This document shows positions 52,922 to 62,259 of a stretch of 64,000 nt of DNA, piece by piece; the stretch's first letter is position 1, and every line of letters begins with the position of its first letter. The stretch is from positions 1-64,000 of the forward strand of contig JAGVKB010000037.1 of assembly GCA_020050835.1 (NCBI GenBank), read 5' to 3'. Position numbers and translations under genes: made by a program. The stretch comes from Candidatus Obscuribacterales bacterium. Its GTDB lineage: Bacteria > Cyanobacteriota > Vampirovibrionia > Obscuribacterales > Obscuribacteraceae. Below the pieces are notes generated by a model that was given only the letters and a program-made list of their open reading frames with translations, ran no database searches and was not told the origin of the DNA.

Positions 52922-55525
52922 TTAGCGAGTGCGGCGAGGCTTTATTTCCGGCTGTGCTTTCATTGGATCACTAGGCCAAGAGTGTTTCGGGTAACGGCTT
53001 TTTAGCTCCTTCACTACTTCTGGATATGTATTCTTCCAAAAGCTCGCCAAATCAGAGGTGATTTGTTGGATGCGATTATTAGGAGCGAGCAGATGAAGCA
53101 GTACGGGAATGCTGGAGTTGGCTACGCAGGGAGTCTGCGACAAACCGAACAGCTCCTGTATGCGCACCGCCAGCACTGGTGGTCTGTCTAATTCGTAGTC
53201 CAGTTTGACTCGCCGACCGCTGGGAACGACAATGCTGTCGGGCGCAAATCGTTCAATTGCGTGCACTTGCTCTCTTGTCAATCGGCCTTTTACAACCTCC
53301 ACCAGTGGGGCGGAGCGCATCTCCTCAATGCTTGTACAGCCGGTGCACCATTCTGGCAGGAGCTCCGGCCAGGGATTCGTCCCAAAGTCCGGCAGATCCA
53401 ATTCGAGTTGGGAGCGCTTTAGCCAGCCGATGCGCGCCAGATATCGTCTGGCATCTTCATTCACCAGAGTATTTAGATCGAAGTGGTTGGCGGCTGCTTC
53501 TGCCAATATGGCCGCGGCATCTAAATCCGGAGGTAACGGTGCGGACTGCTGGTCGATGATGAGATCGAAGAATCGCAGCCTCCGTACAGCCGTTACCTTC
53601 TGGCGTTCTGCATCGTATGTAGTGTCGAGACTTTCAGTCAGCTGTGTCTTAGGCAACCAGTCCTTCTCTATTCGTGATGCTTGCCGCACGAGCGTTTCAG
53701 TCGATCCGGAATCCAGCAATTCAACCGCAACGAATAGCTCCCCGGCACCAACCGTCGACTCATCCGCCAGGCGTACCCCTCGTCCACCCACCATGATGGC
53801 CCGCCTACCGGCGGCTTCACGCCTAATGCAAACCCGATCCGGATATGCGGCCAGAATTGCCTTGAGGATTGCAGTGTCGGATGAGCTTTCCACGTCGACT
53901 GCTTCCTTAGATTCGGCGGAAGCCTCTGCTTGTTCGTCAAGGTTGCGCTCAATCTGTTCCGCCGCCCGCAATATCTGTCTTGTTGGCGCCGATAGCAGCT
54001 CTCCAGCTTGTGAATGTCTAAAACCTGTAGTCGCAAAGTGTTCTACCGCTTCAAGCTGGTCCAATACGTCGGAGTCACCATGATGCTGGGCTAGCGTCTT
54101 TTGAGCGGAGCGCTTGAACGGAGCACGTTCTTCGAGCAATGCAGCGCAAATAGCAGCTCGACTGCCATAGCCTAGTCTCTTGCCTTCGAGAAACAGTCGA
54201 GCGGTGCGCGGTTGCAGCGGCAGTGCTGCCATTTGCTTGCCGCATTCGGTTAAGCTACCGTTAGCGAGCGCACCTAATCGTTCCAAGAGTTCTAGCGCTT
54301 GATCTATTGCGCCGTCCGGTGGGACTTCGAACCATGGAAAGGCTCTTATGTTGTGCTCTCCCCAGGTAATCAACTGGAGCGCTATCTGAGAGAGTTCGAC
54401 TCGCGCAATCTCAGGTACTTCGAAGTCACGCAACAGTCCGTGTTCGCGCTCTGTCCAGAGCCGCATGCAACTGCCGGGTGAGTTACGACCAGCCCGGCCA
54501 GCGCGCTGGTCGGCAGACGCCTTGGAGATGCGAGAGAGCTCGAGTCGGTTCATTCCAAGCCGCGAGTTAAGCTTGGTAATTCGACAAAGACCGCTGTCGA
54601 TGACGGCGGTAATACCATCAATAGTAATCGAGGTTTCCGCTACATTGGTGGCAAGGACGATCTTTCGTTTCTGGCTAGGCAGCAACACTGCTTGCTGTTG
54701 TTCCAGTGGCAGATCGCCGTACAATGGCATGATTGATAGACTGTCGCAAGCAGAGTCCCGCTCCAGTTCTGACTGCGCGTCTCTAATTTCTGCTATGCCG
54801 GGAAGGAAGATGAGTAAGTCTCCTGGAGTTTGAGCGAGCATGAGTCTACTGCCGTCAGCAACAAGCCGTTCCAGCGGTTGACTTGAGTTTGTCTTCAAGT
54901 ATTCGATTCGAATTGGATGGGTTCTGCCAGGGCACTTGATCGTTGGGCAATTGCCTAAATAGCCCGATGCGGCCCCGGTATCCAGGGTGGCTGACATCAC
55001 AAGTATCCGCAAATCAGGGCGCACAGCCAAGCGTACCTGGGCAACCATTGCCAGCGCAAGATCGCTGTAAGCGCTACGTTCATGAAACTCGTCAAAGACT
55101 ACCACAGCTGTATCTTGCAAAAACGGATCTTCTTGAATTCGACGGAGAAAAAGACCCTCCGTGCAAACCAGAATGCGCGTGGCGCGGCTTACGCGCTTTT
55201 CAAATCTAACCTGATAGCCGACTTCACCGCCAACTAGATTGCCTCGCTCGTTCGACATGCGGCTTGCGGCTGCGCGGGCTGCTATTCGCCTGGGCTGCAG
55301 CACTACTATCTGCCCGAGCTTGCCATCAGGCAAGTTTGCTAAGCCGGCATCAAGCAGGGCGGTAGCGACACGCGTTGTTTTACCAGCGCCGGGCTCCGCT
55401 ACCAGTACTAACATGCCGGATGACTGCAGAGTTTCTACAATATCCGGCAAGTAGCGATCGATTGGCAGCGGTTCGAGCGGCACCGGTTCAATCCTCCCCG
55501 ACATTGAGTCAAAACTGGTTGACAC
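52922..55525 (-). CDS. hrpB: ATP-dependent helicase HrpB
   Basis: The 867-residue DEAH/RHA helicase has Walker A 'AEPGAGKTTR' (near 43-52), 'QPRRIAARAAASRM', the box 'VFDEFHERS' and 'MSATLD', then 'TNVAETSITIDGI' and 'QRAGRAGRNSPG' of the second RecA domain. The C-terminal HrpB domain ('WPELLPEWCTGCTSIEEM', 'RRVKLDYELDRPPVLAVRIQELFG') separates it from HrpA. The start is a GTG; an ATG seven codons in is possible. Role: RNA-dependent ATPase of poorly known substrate. It is a single gene. Confidence 0.94.
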   Translation of the reverse strand: MSTSFDSMSGRIEPVPLEPLPIDRYLPDIVETLQSSGMLVLVAEPGAGKTTRVATALLDAGLANLPDGKLGQIVVLQPRRIAARAAASRMSNERGNLVGGEVGYQVRFEKRVSRATRILVCTEGLFLRRIQEDPFLQDTAVVVFDEFHERSAYSDLALAMVAQVRLAVRPDLRILVMSATLDTGAASGYLGNCPTIKCPGRTHPIRIEYLKTNSSQPLERLVADGSRLMLAQTPGDLLIFLPGIAEIRDAQSELERDSACDSLSIMPLYGDLPLEQQQAVLLPSQKRKIVLATNVAETSITIDGITAVIDSGLCRITKLNSRLGMNRLELSRISKASADQRAGRAGRNSPGSCMRLWTEREHGLLRDFEVPEIARVELSQIALQLITWGEHNIRAFPWFEVPPDGAIDQALELLERLGALANGSLTECGKQMAALPLQPRTARLFLEGKRLGYGSRAAICAALLEERAPFKRSAQKTLAQHHGDSDVLDQLEAVEHFATTGFRHSQAGELLSAPTRQILRAAEQIERNLDEQAEASAESKEAVDVESSSDTAILKAILAAYPDRVCIRREAAGRRAIMVGGRGVRLADESTVGAGELFVAVELLDSGSTETLVRQASRIEKDWLPKTQLTESLDTTYDAERQKVTAVRRLRFFDLIIDQQSAPLPPDLDAAAILAEAAANHFDLNTLVNEDARRYLARIGWLKRSQLELDLPDFGTNPWPELLPEWCTGCTSIEEMRSAPLVEVVKGRLTREQVHAIERFAPDSIVVPSGRRVKLDYELDRPPVLAVRIQELFGLSQTPCVANSSIPVLLHLLAPNNRIQQITSDLASFWKNTYPEVVKELKSRYPKHSWPSDPMKAQPEIKPRRTR

Positions 55526-55962
55526 AACGGTTTTGGAACCGTCGGTCTCTTGAAGTGTATTGAATCGGCCGGACTTATGTCAACGTAATTGATCTGTTGC
55601 TTTATTCAGCAAAAGCACGGTATTAAAGGTGGTTCACGCTCGCCTGGAAGGCTAGCGCTGTACCGAATTCATCTAGAGCCGCTGAAAGTCCTCGCAGTTT
55701 GCCAGTCTGTCCGGCAATTGCGTTAGTTTCAAGGTTCGTTCTACAAATCTTTCAGCTTCGCTCAAGGAATCTTCAAAGTCCGTTCAAGAACTCCCTGCAA
55801 TAATTGCGGCGTTGTTGGCACTGGCGCCTTTACTATGTTTTCTGGCTGTCGGTCGGTAAAGTTACTCGCTGGTAACGTGTTTGTGGTTGTGCGTCCCAGG
55901 CAAGCAATGCCGGGCAAGACGGGTCAATGGAAAGTAGCTCGGTCCAGGGAGGACAAGAAGTG
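55526..55962. other. Intergenic region with a start-less membrane-peptide frame
   Basis: A 437-bp gap. Frame 55686-55859 is open and ends in a hydrophobic helix ('LPAIIAALLALAPLLCFLAVG') before TAA, but lacks ATG, GTG or TTG ahead of the helix. It could be a remnant or a gene with an unusual start. Nothing else is seen. Confidence 0.35.
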
Positions 55963-58239
55963 ATGAAACGGCGGAATTTCAAGGGCGGAGCATTGATTCT
56001 TTCAACCGTTTGCTCACTTGTGCTGGCTATCTTTGGCTTAGGGCTCTTCTATCTGTCAAGGTTGATGGGCGGCGGCGTCGAGGTTTCAAATGCAGTTGAT
56101 GCGGGCAATCTCAATTTAGCTAAGGTAATCGTCAGATATCCCGGTGTCGATCTCACCGCTGAAGAAATGGTAGAGTTTGGAGATTGCCTCGACCTTCAAA
56201 CCGGGCAGGTCAACTTGCTTACCATTAATGATGTTGTGCTCCATACGCTGCAAGTTGCAGCAGATGCTGAACTATCGGCAACTCCTGGCGACAATGATAG
56301 CTTGCGCAAGAAACGGAGAAAAAGACGGACTGAAAGTGATCCATCAGCATTGAAGCGTGCACGAGCAATTGTCGACATGTGCAATGCAATTTGTGCCAGG
56401 CTCAAACAGCGCTTGATCGATTTTGACAAACCTGGTCCTCTGGGAACGACTGATTCCGACAGCTCCGCCAATTCAGTCGATGCAGACGATGAAGAAGATG
56501 TTGATATTGCACCGGACGACCAGGAAGGGATGGTTCAAACCGGTGATGATTCGGTTGATGACGATGATCTTCAGGATAGTGAAGAGTCTGATCTACCTGT
56601 GGAGGTTGGCGACGCCTTTCAGGTCTTCCTTTCCGTTGCCAATGAAAATTCGCTGCGCATGTTGGGCGATACGAAGTCCACAAGTCTGGACGGGCTCAAG
56701 TACGAGTGGTCTTACATGAACACAGGGGGCGCTTCCAACGCGATTGTAGATGATTTCGATTTCCCCGGGAGAAGTGCTGCAACAACTGTAAAGTTGGCTG
56801 ATGGTCACACCTACTTGCGCGGATACGTAAATATTCCGGTGCTCGGCACCAGCATTCAAGCGGTGCCAGTTCAACCAGATCAATTACCGCATCTGGTTTC
56901 CACTCGTGAGTTCCACGACAGCTCCTCCGAGCCTGCGAAATTCGCTCCGCCAAATGCCTTTGGTGTTAGCGCCGTAGCCGGCGTCAAGAATGGCATTAAA
57001 ACCGGGGCGTCTTCGTTCGGCATCGTGGGAACCAAATTGGCGCATGCAATTCGGCTGGGCAACTATATTAGAGTTGTAAATCCGCCAGGAAGTGAAAACA
57101 AACTCAATGCTCTGCCATCGACAGACAATATCTTCAATGCGGAGCTTCGAAAGGGCATCTTCCTCATTGCAGACCAGAGCGGCACCGCGATCGCATTTAC
57201 AACTAATAAGAATCTGCTGGGAGACTGGCTAAGATTCAACCAGACACAGAGAGAGCGCCCCGAGTCCGGAGTCGGAATATTCAGTATCAAGGGCGAGCCT
57301 GCTTCAGCTGTCGTATTGCAAGCGATGCATAGTGTCATTCTCGAATGCGATTTAAAGTCCGTAAGCGGTTTGAATACAAATTCCCTGAGCGTGTCTCTGC
57401 AACCGGCCTTTATGCGTGCGTATCCTCATCTGGCAGAACCTACTCCTGTTGAATCATCAGACCTAATGGCACTTGAAACGGTTAAAGAGGACATAATTGC
57501 TGAATACGACCGTATCACCACGGCCGCTGCATCCGGACAACCCGTTTCAATAGACGGATTTGTACAGTGCGCAGAGCTGACTGTGCCTGCGGCGACTGGA
57601 TTGAGAACGTACAGGAGGAACAAATTTACAACTTTCCCGACAGTGCCTTTTAGCAACTTGGAAAGGAAGTCTGCGTCTGTTAGGAAGCTGTTGGGGCGGC
57701 AGTCCAGAAACATAAGGAAGGATTTGAAAAAGGCCGTGGTAAACATGTTTGAGAACCCTGATCTGACCAAGAAAGTGAAGGGAGTAAGAATTGGCAGACG
57801 TGGTGGCGGCCTCCGGAAAAGAACAGTCAGTAGATGGATTGAACTGGACTTGAAGGATATTCTCAAGTCAATGAAAATTGCCGACCTCGATACCACCTAT
57901 TACATTTACGAGAACCCTCGCTTTCAATACAGGTTGACCTTTAGTGAAACACCGCCGGTAGGCTCAACGCCGAACATAAAGGCTCGTGGAAATATCACAC
58001 GTTTTATCGTGCGGGAGCGGAAGATCAAGAGTAATGTCGATCTGCTACGGGGTGGAGAATTTAGAAAAGATGGCCTCTTGTTTGGGCAGACGTTAGGTAC
58101 GAAGATTGTCTGCAAGGAGATTGGACAATGGACAACCAGCTCCGGTATAAATGGCAACTACGGCGACCTGGAACTCCGCAATGAGATAGAGCTGAACTTC
58201 AATGGACAGGAATCTCCAAAGGCATTTTTGGGACTCTAG
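55963..58239 (+). CDS. TadG-like membrane-anchored protein
   Basis: GGAGG about ten bases before the ATG at 55963 decides the start (758 residues); an ATG at 55927 is weaker. The N-terminus has one membrane helix ('GALILSTVCSLVLAIFGLGLFYLSRLM') followed by 'SNAVDAGNLNLAK', the pattern of TadE/TadG pilus-assembly proteins ('NAVDAAALA'). The rest (about 720 residues) is outside the cytoplasm: an acidic Asp/Glu/Ser-rich region near 155-215, then a beta-rich part without recognised domain. No tad pilus genes are adjacent. Confidence 0.65.
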   Translation: MKRRNFKGGALILSTVCSLVLAIFGLGLFYLSRLMGGGVEVSNAVDAGNLNLAKVIVRYPGVDLTAEEMVEFGDCLDLQTGQVNLLTINDVVLHTLQVAADAELSATPGDNDSLRKKRRKRRTESDPSALKRARAIVDMCNAICARLKQRLIDFDKPGPLGTTDSDSSANSVDADDEEDVDIAPDDQEGMVQTGDDSVDDDDLQDSEESDLPVEVGDAFQVFLSVANENSLRMLGDTKSTSLDGLKYEWSYMNTGGASNAIVDDFDFPGRSAATTVKLADGHTYLRGYVNIPVLGTSIQAVPVQPDQLPHLVSTREFHDSSSEPAKFAPPNAFGVSAVAGVKNGIKTGASSFGIVGTKLAHAIRLGNYIRVVNPPGSENKLNALPSTDNIFNAELRKGIFLIADQSGTAIAFTTNKNLLGDWLRFNQTQRERPESGVGIFSIKGEPASAVVLQAMHSVILECDLKSVSGLNTNSLSVSLQPAFMRAYPHLAEPTPVESSDLMALETVKEDIIAEYDRITTAAASGQPVSIDGFVQCAELTVPAATGLRTYRRNKFTTFPTVPFSNLERKSASVRKLLGRQSRNIRKDLKKAVVNMFENPDLTKKVKGVRIGRRGGGLRKRTVSRWIELDLKDILKSMKIADLDTTYYIYENPRFQYRLTFSETPPVGSTPNIKARGNITRFIVRERKIKSNVDLLRGGEFRKDGLLFGQTLGTKIVCKEIGQWTTSSGINGNYGDLELRNEIELNFNGQESPKAFLGL

Positions 58240-58385
58240 GGTTCTGCAAATCGTGATTATGGAACGAGCATTGTTCCAAGCAGAATGGCTCATCACCTTG
58301 TGCGATAATCGTCGGACCTAACTCGGAGGAGGTGATATGCACTCACTTCATATGAACCTATCTTTGCACCCCAGCTATGCTGGCT

Positions 58386-59171
58386 CTAACGATGAGTCCG
58401 TAACACTTCGTCCGCTCGTCTTTGCACTGCTGAAGCTTCACTGTAACGTTCAGCATTGTTTAAGACCGATGCCAGATCGGCTAAGGCGCTGGAGAGTTCT
58501 GAAAATCTTTGATCTTTCTCAAAGATCTCGGTTGCTTGTCGGAGCAATTTGATTGACTTGTCGTATTGTCCCTTTACTCCGTAACTGGTGCCCAGGGAAT
58601 AGAGGATATCGGCATACTTGTTGTTCTTGGTGTCATGTTCAGTCTGTGCTAGCGCGAGGGCCTTTTCTAGTACTGGAAGTGATTCTGCCGACCGGCCTTG
58701 TCGGGAATAGGTCTCGCCTAGTTCAAGGAGTATGTCCACTTGCAGCCTCTTGCTTTCCGGCGATTGGTTCTTCTCCAGAACTTCGAGTGCCATGGTGTAG
58801 TCTCTGTCGGCACCGTATACCATGCCAGTCCCAAATACTCTCAGATGGCCACAGGAGAGGTATGATTTTGCCAGGCGGATATCGTCAGCTGGAAAGAATT
58901 TGCGCGCAAGTTTAAGCGCTTCATTGTATTGCTCATCTGCCAGTGAGAAATTGTTCTGTTTGAACGAGCGTTCTCCCAGTTCCATGTGCTTAGCCCAGTT
59001 CAGTTCTTGGTCCATCGGCTTGCCTCCCTTTTGAGTCTGCCCCTCAGCATTGGAAACGTAAAACTGGAACGACATAAGCAGGGCTGCTGCAACAACAATT
59101 CTGGAGCGGTGTTGCGCTCCCGCACTAGTCGGAAACGGGCTTCGCCGAAAAGCAAACATTTGAATAATCAT
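58386..59171 (-). CDS. Exported TPR protein
   Basis: The 261-residue product has an export signal at about 24-44 ('RIVVAAALLMSFQFYVSNAEG') preceded by a basic stretch. Four to five TPR units span residues 60-250 ('GERSFKQNNFSLADEQYNEALKLA', 'LLELGETYSRQGRSAESLPVLEKAL', 'LYSLGTSYGVKGQYDKSIKLLRQA', 'LADLASVLNNAERYSEASAVQ'). The phrase 'KFFPADDIRLAKSYL' is shared with the TPR protein at 23791-24372, so these are paralogues. It is probably a periplasmic adaptor. Confidence 0.82.
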   Translation of the reverse strand: MIIQMFAFRRSPFPTSAGAQHRSRIVVAAALLMSFQFYVSNAEGQTQKGGKPMDQELNWAKHMELGERSFKQNNFSLADEQYNEALKLARKFFPADDIRLAKSYLSCGHLRVFGTGMVYGADRDYTMALEVLEKNQSPESKRLQVDILLELGETYSRQGRSAESLPVLEKALALAQTEHDTKNNKYADILYSLGTSYGVKGQYDKSIKLLRQATEIFEKDQRFSELSSALADLASVLNNAERYSEASAVQRRADEVLRTHR

Positions 59172-59497
59172 GGTTGCCGGAAGTTACCCTGTATCCGATT
59201 CTTGTTTGTCAGCCATAAGTCGTTACTCGCAAAATGAAGCAGCCAAGGTTCTCAAGCGTGAAGCCGACAGTCCTAACTTTACCCGCTTAAGTTCAAATAG
59301 TAACGGTACATAATGGACAGCTGTCTGACTATGTTCATTTCGCTGTGACAATCAACGCTACGAGGATTGTGTTTTTATCCCAAAGGATGAGCCGTCCTCA
59401 ATTCGAATCAGTCTCTGGAATGATCACAACCTGAGCCTAAACAAGGAAAATCATAGCGAGCTCTGATTCTGTTCGTAATTTGGCGAGGAACCATGAC
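59172..59497. other. Intergenic region between divergent genes
   Basis: A 326-bp spacer carrying the promoters of the TPR gene (minus) and the oxygenase unit (plus). No clear promoter boxes, hairpins or genes are seen. Confidence 0.4.
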
Positions 59498-60310
59498 ATG
59501 GTACAAACCGGTATAAAGACTTATGATGCTAATGACGTGCTGCCAGCTGAGTACAAGAAGGCTTTGATTGATCTGCTGAGTTTTCAAGCCGATTCCGAAT
59601 TCGCCGGTGGTCAGCGAGTTAGTGAGAATATGCGCTTTGCTCCACGACCAGAGGAGGCCTATCGCCTGGCCAAGAAATGCATGGAAGAATTCGGCCATGC
59701 CTGGTATTGCTGGGGGATTCTTGAGCCCCTGGGCGTTGATGTAAATGCGAGGGTACAGCATCTGGTCCAGAATCCTGGTGATCCCAATCCGGCGCAAGTT
59801 CGAGTGATCAATGGTTTCCGCCGGGAGAATTGGAGTCCACTTTTCGAAGACTGGGCCGACGTTGCCATGTTTTCTACAGTCGTTACTCCTGCTGCAGTGG
59901 CCTTTCTAGGACAATACTGCCAATCATCCTACTTACCGTGGCGCAAGGTCAGCGAACGTATCTGGCAGGAAGAAAAAGGACATCTTGCATTCGGTATCTG
60001 GGCAGCTCAGCGAGTAATTGAATTCCATGGTGCTGTAGGCCGAGCACGATTGCAAGCAGCTGTGCCGAAATTTATGCGCATAGGGCTTGGATTTCCCGGC
60101 CGTCCTGCTGACGATAGCCAATACTTCGCCAGGTACTTTGAGCTTGGGCTCAAGACAAGGACAGCTACGCAACTCCAAGATGAATATCTGGAAATAGTCT
60201 CAAGCCGACTGCGCGAATTGGGACTGGAAATACCGCAGAATGTTGAACCAGATTATGACATGCGAATGGGCTACAGCGCAGATCATCTGACGGCTACTGC
60301 TCAAGGCTAA
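59498..60310 (+). CDS. Ferritin-like diiron oxygenase, PaaA/PaaC/BoxB-like
   Basis: GAGGA eight bases before the ATG at 59498 decides the start (270 residues). The helical protein shows a complete diiron set: Glu34 ('ADSEFAGG'), Glu64 and His67 ('EEFGHAWY'), an acidic position at Asp121 ('FEDWADVAMF'), and Glu159 and His162 ('WQEEKGHLAFG'). This is the pattern of PaaA/PaaC (phenylacetyl-CoA epoxidase) and BoxB (benzoyl-CoA epoxidase). The length is nearer to PaaA/PaaC. No paaBCDE or boxC genes are nearby, so the substrate is open. The ferredoxin gene follows eight bases later and is the likely electron donor. Confidence 0.85.
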   Translation: MVQTGIKTYDANDVLPAEYKKALIDLLSFQADSEFAGGQRVSENMRFAPRPEEAYRLAKKCMEEFGHAWYCWGILEPLGVDVNARVQHLVQNPGDPNPAQVRVINGFRRENWSPLFEDWADVAMFSTVVTPAAVAFLGQYCQSSYLPWRKVSERIWQEEKGHLAFGIWAAQRVIEFHGAVGRARLQAAVPKFMRIGLGFPGRPADDSQYFARYFELGLKTRTATQLQDEYLEIVSSRLRELGLEIPQNVEPDYDMRMGYSADHLTATAQG

Positions 60311-60318
60311 TTGCGAGA

Positions 60319-60558
60319 ATGCTTCAACATGTGACAGATCCAGAATTGTGCATTCAATGTTCCGCCTGCGAGCTGGCGTGTCCGGTCAAGGCAATCGAAT
60401 CTATTCTCGGGCGCTACTGCATAGAACAAACCCGTTGTACGGATTGCAAGAGATGCATCGATGAATGCCCTACAGGCGCTGCAGGCTGCTTCCTAGACGT
60501 AAAGAAAATCTACACGGTCAGCGAGCAGGCCAGCTGGACAGTGCTTCCTTCCGAGTAA
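60319..60558 (+). CDS. 2x[4Fe-4S] ferredoxin resembling the N-terminal part of BoxA
   Basis: The 79-residue protein has two full C-x2-C-x2-C-x3-C cluster motifs, 'CIQCSACELACP' and 'CTDCKRCIDECP'. The 16 residues after the second motif, 'VKKIYTVSEQASWTVLPSE', match in order the segment that follows the ferredoxin domain of BoxA (Tyr-[ST]-x-x-Glu-Gln-x-x-Trp-x-x-Leu-Pro). BoxA itself continues into a flavin reductase domain, which is missing. It likely passes electrons to the diiron oxygenase encoded eight bases upstream. Confidence 0.88.
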   Translation: MLQHVTDPELCIQCSACELACPVKAIESILGRYCIEQTRCTDCKRCIDECPTGAAGCFLDVKKIYTVSEQASWTVLPSE

Positions 60559-60893
60559 GAGCAGCAACATTCTGCTTGAAGATGTTCAGTCAACTACGCG
60601 TAACTGAGTCAACCTCGCTTCAGAAGCACGCCTCGCACGCATTTAGATTCGACCACGCCGCCAGCCCGCTCAAAATCCCGAATTGACCTTCTGCTCAGCT
60701 ACGCTGCGTTGAGTCGCAGCATTGATTTTCTGGGAATCGACTGCCCGCATTAAAGGCGGCGCGCCGTATGCTGAAGGACGAGCAAGTTGCAGATGGAATC
60801 ACAACTTGGTTCGGAGGCGCAGTTTCTAACTGCAGAGAGGCGGTTTAGACTCAAGAGCTTTCTTGGAGTCTCCTGGAGTAACTTCGCTATGCT
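60559..60893. other. Intergenic region between convergent genes
   Basis: A 335-bp gap. A hairpin at 60847-60871 (agactcaaga / tcttGgagtct with one bulge) lies 23 bp past the end of the cytochrome gene on the minus strand; no U-run follows, so its terminator role is weak. No gene is seen. Confidence 0.35.
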
Positions 60894-61613
60894 TTAAGTT
60901 CGATGATTACGCGGTGGCAATGTAAGCAGCCAGTTTGTTAGATCCTGAATCTCGTTTTGTCTGAGACCAGACGGCGGCATACTGTAGCGGCCTGATGGCT
61001 CTCCCGGTTTAGGAAGCAGAGTAGCGCCTTTGGCAATCTTGCCTTCAATGTACTTACGACCGCGACGCGCACCGACTCCCGCTAAGTCCGGGCCGATATG
61101 ACCACCCACCGAACCGACGGAATGACAGGACATGCATCCCCTGCGTATGTACGTTCGCACTCCGCGCTCGCTTGATGCCGATTTGGCTAAAGGTTCGAAC
61201 TGAGAGCCGCCCGGTGCTACTTCCTTTAGATTGCCATGACCTTCAACGGATATTTTTCGCTCCGGCAATGACAATAGGTACTGAGCAATTGGTTTTGCCA
61301 CATTTGCGGGCACATGAACGTGTGACATTATTTCAGCCGGCAGGGCATAGTCGGACTGCGCAGAGTCCTTTGCAGGGCTCAAACGCTTCAATATGTAAGA
61401 GAGGTCGCGATATCTTCCTATTCCATCGAGAGGAGGCGCTAGCACCGAGCCCTCTCCATTGATGATATGACACTGACTACAACTAAGCTTTTCCACCCAT
61501 ACCTTACCAGGCTGGGGCTTTTTTGAAGGTGACTCCGCCATTGCAGCTTCAATTGATATTGACAGCGAAAAGGCGAGAACAGTAACTATGTAAGCGAACT
61601 CTTTTGCGTGCAT
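60894..61613 (-). CDS. Exported dihaem cytochrome c
   Basis: The ATG at 61613 (AGG seven bases upstream) gives 239 residues; two upstream ATGs are possible. A signal peptide (about 5-27, 'MAES') is followed by two c-type haem sites: 'CSQCH' (45-49) and 'CMSCH' (160-164). Candidate axial methionines are Met96 and Met212 ('YSMPP'). Each half resembles a small class I cytochrome c, as in electron carriers of respiratory chains or cytochrome oxidase tails. No oxidase genes are nearby. Confidence 0.9.
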   Translation of the reverse strand: MHAKEFAYIVTVLAFSLSISIEAAMAESPSKKPQPGKVWVEKLSCSQCHIINGEGSVLAPPLDGIGRYRDLSYILKRLSPAKDSAQSDYALPAEIMSHVHVPANVAKPIAQYLLSLPERKISVEGHGNLKEVAPGGSQFEPLAKSASSERGVRTYIRRGCMSCHSVGSVGGHIGPDLAGVGARRGRKYIEGKIAKGATLLPKPGEPSGRYSMPPSGLRQNEIQDLTNWLLTLPPRNHRT

Positions 61614-62259
61614 AAACATACCTGGCCGACCCAACTAGCATATCAGCTTGAAATCTGTAATTCGCGCCGGCAATCGTACGGGAAACTTTGACTATGGCCA
61701 TCTTTGCCTTGCCGCAGTCGAGAGCCGTTTAGAGAGGTTCGCGCGCGCCGCTCGACTAGTGTGAAGAGATCGGTGGCAACGAATAGATCTGTCAATTCCT
61801 TGCTCAGCGAAGTGAGTTCTATATCCTGTACGACGATTGGAATGTCTTTGCTTTCTAAGTGGACGACGGAACAAAATGCAACCACTCGCCCTTGGGACAT
61901 GAATGCTGCCACCGTCCATGGAAGTGCAAGCAGAACGGAAAGACACGACTTACTGTTAGACCGTCGCCACTATCTTGTTTTTCCTCTGATGGGCTGACTC
62001 ATTTCCCGCTTTAGCTGATGCGCTGTAAGTTTGCTGGCGCGACGACGGTAAACACGCCAACAAGCGCAAGGATTTGAAGGAGTAAACGGAACAACCCAAA
62101 GATTGATGCAATGACCTATCATAAGATGGTACAAATGAATCTGGATTATGAGCGACTGGCAGACAGGATTGGCTGTGCAAATACACCTCTGCGATCGGCT
62201 TTGCGATGAGCGCGCCAGTCTGGTACGTGAATACTTGCTAGCATCATAGGTCACGTTTT
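61614..62259. other. Intergenic region with uncertain small frames
   Basis: A 646-bp stretch with a weak 89-codon minus-strand frame (listed separately) and a 32-codon plus-strand frame at 62111. No repeats or structured RNA are recognised. Confidence 0.35.
61643..61912 (-). CDS. Uncertain small hypothetical protein
   Basis: A GTG-started 89-codon frame; an ATG four codons in is possible. The middle ('GRVVAFCSVVHLESKDIPIVVQDIELTSLSKELTDLFVATDLFTLVERRARTS') is protein-like, but there is no ribosome site or known family, and other frames overlap. Treat as doubtful. Confidence 0.3.
   Translation of the reverse strand: MAAFMSQGRVVAFCSVVHLESKDIPIVVQDIELTSLSKELTDLFVATDLFTLVERRARTSLNGSRLRQGKDGHSQSFPYDCRRELQISS

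Noticed and set aside
53205-54083. 292-codon plus-strand frame
   Set aside because: It lies wholly inside hrpB on the opposite strand; composition is Ser/Arg-rich shadow sequence without family features.
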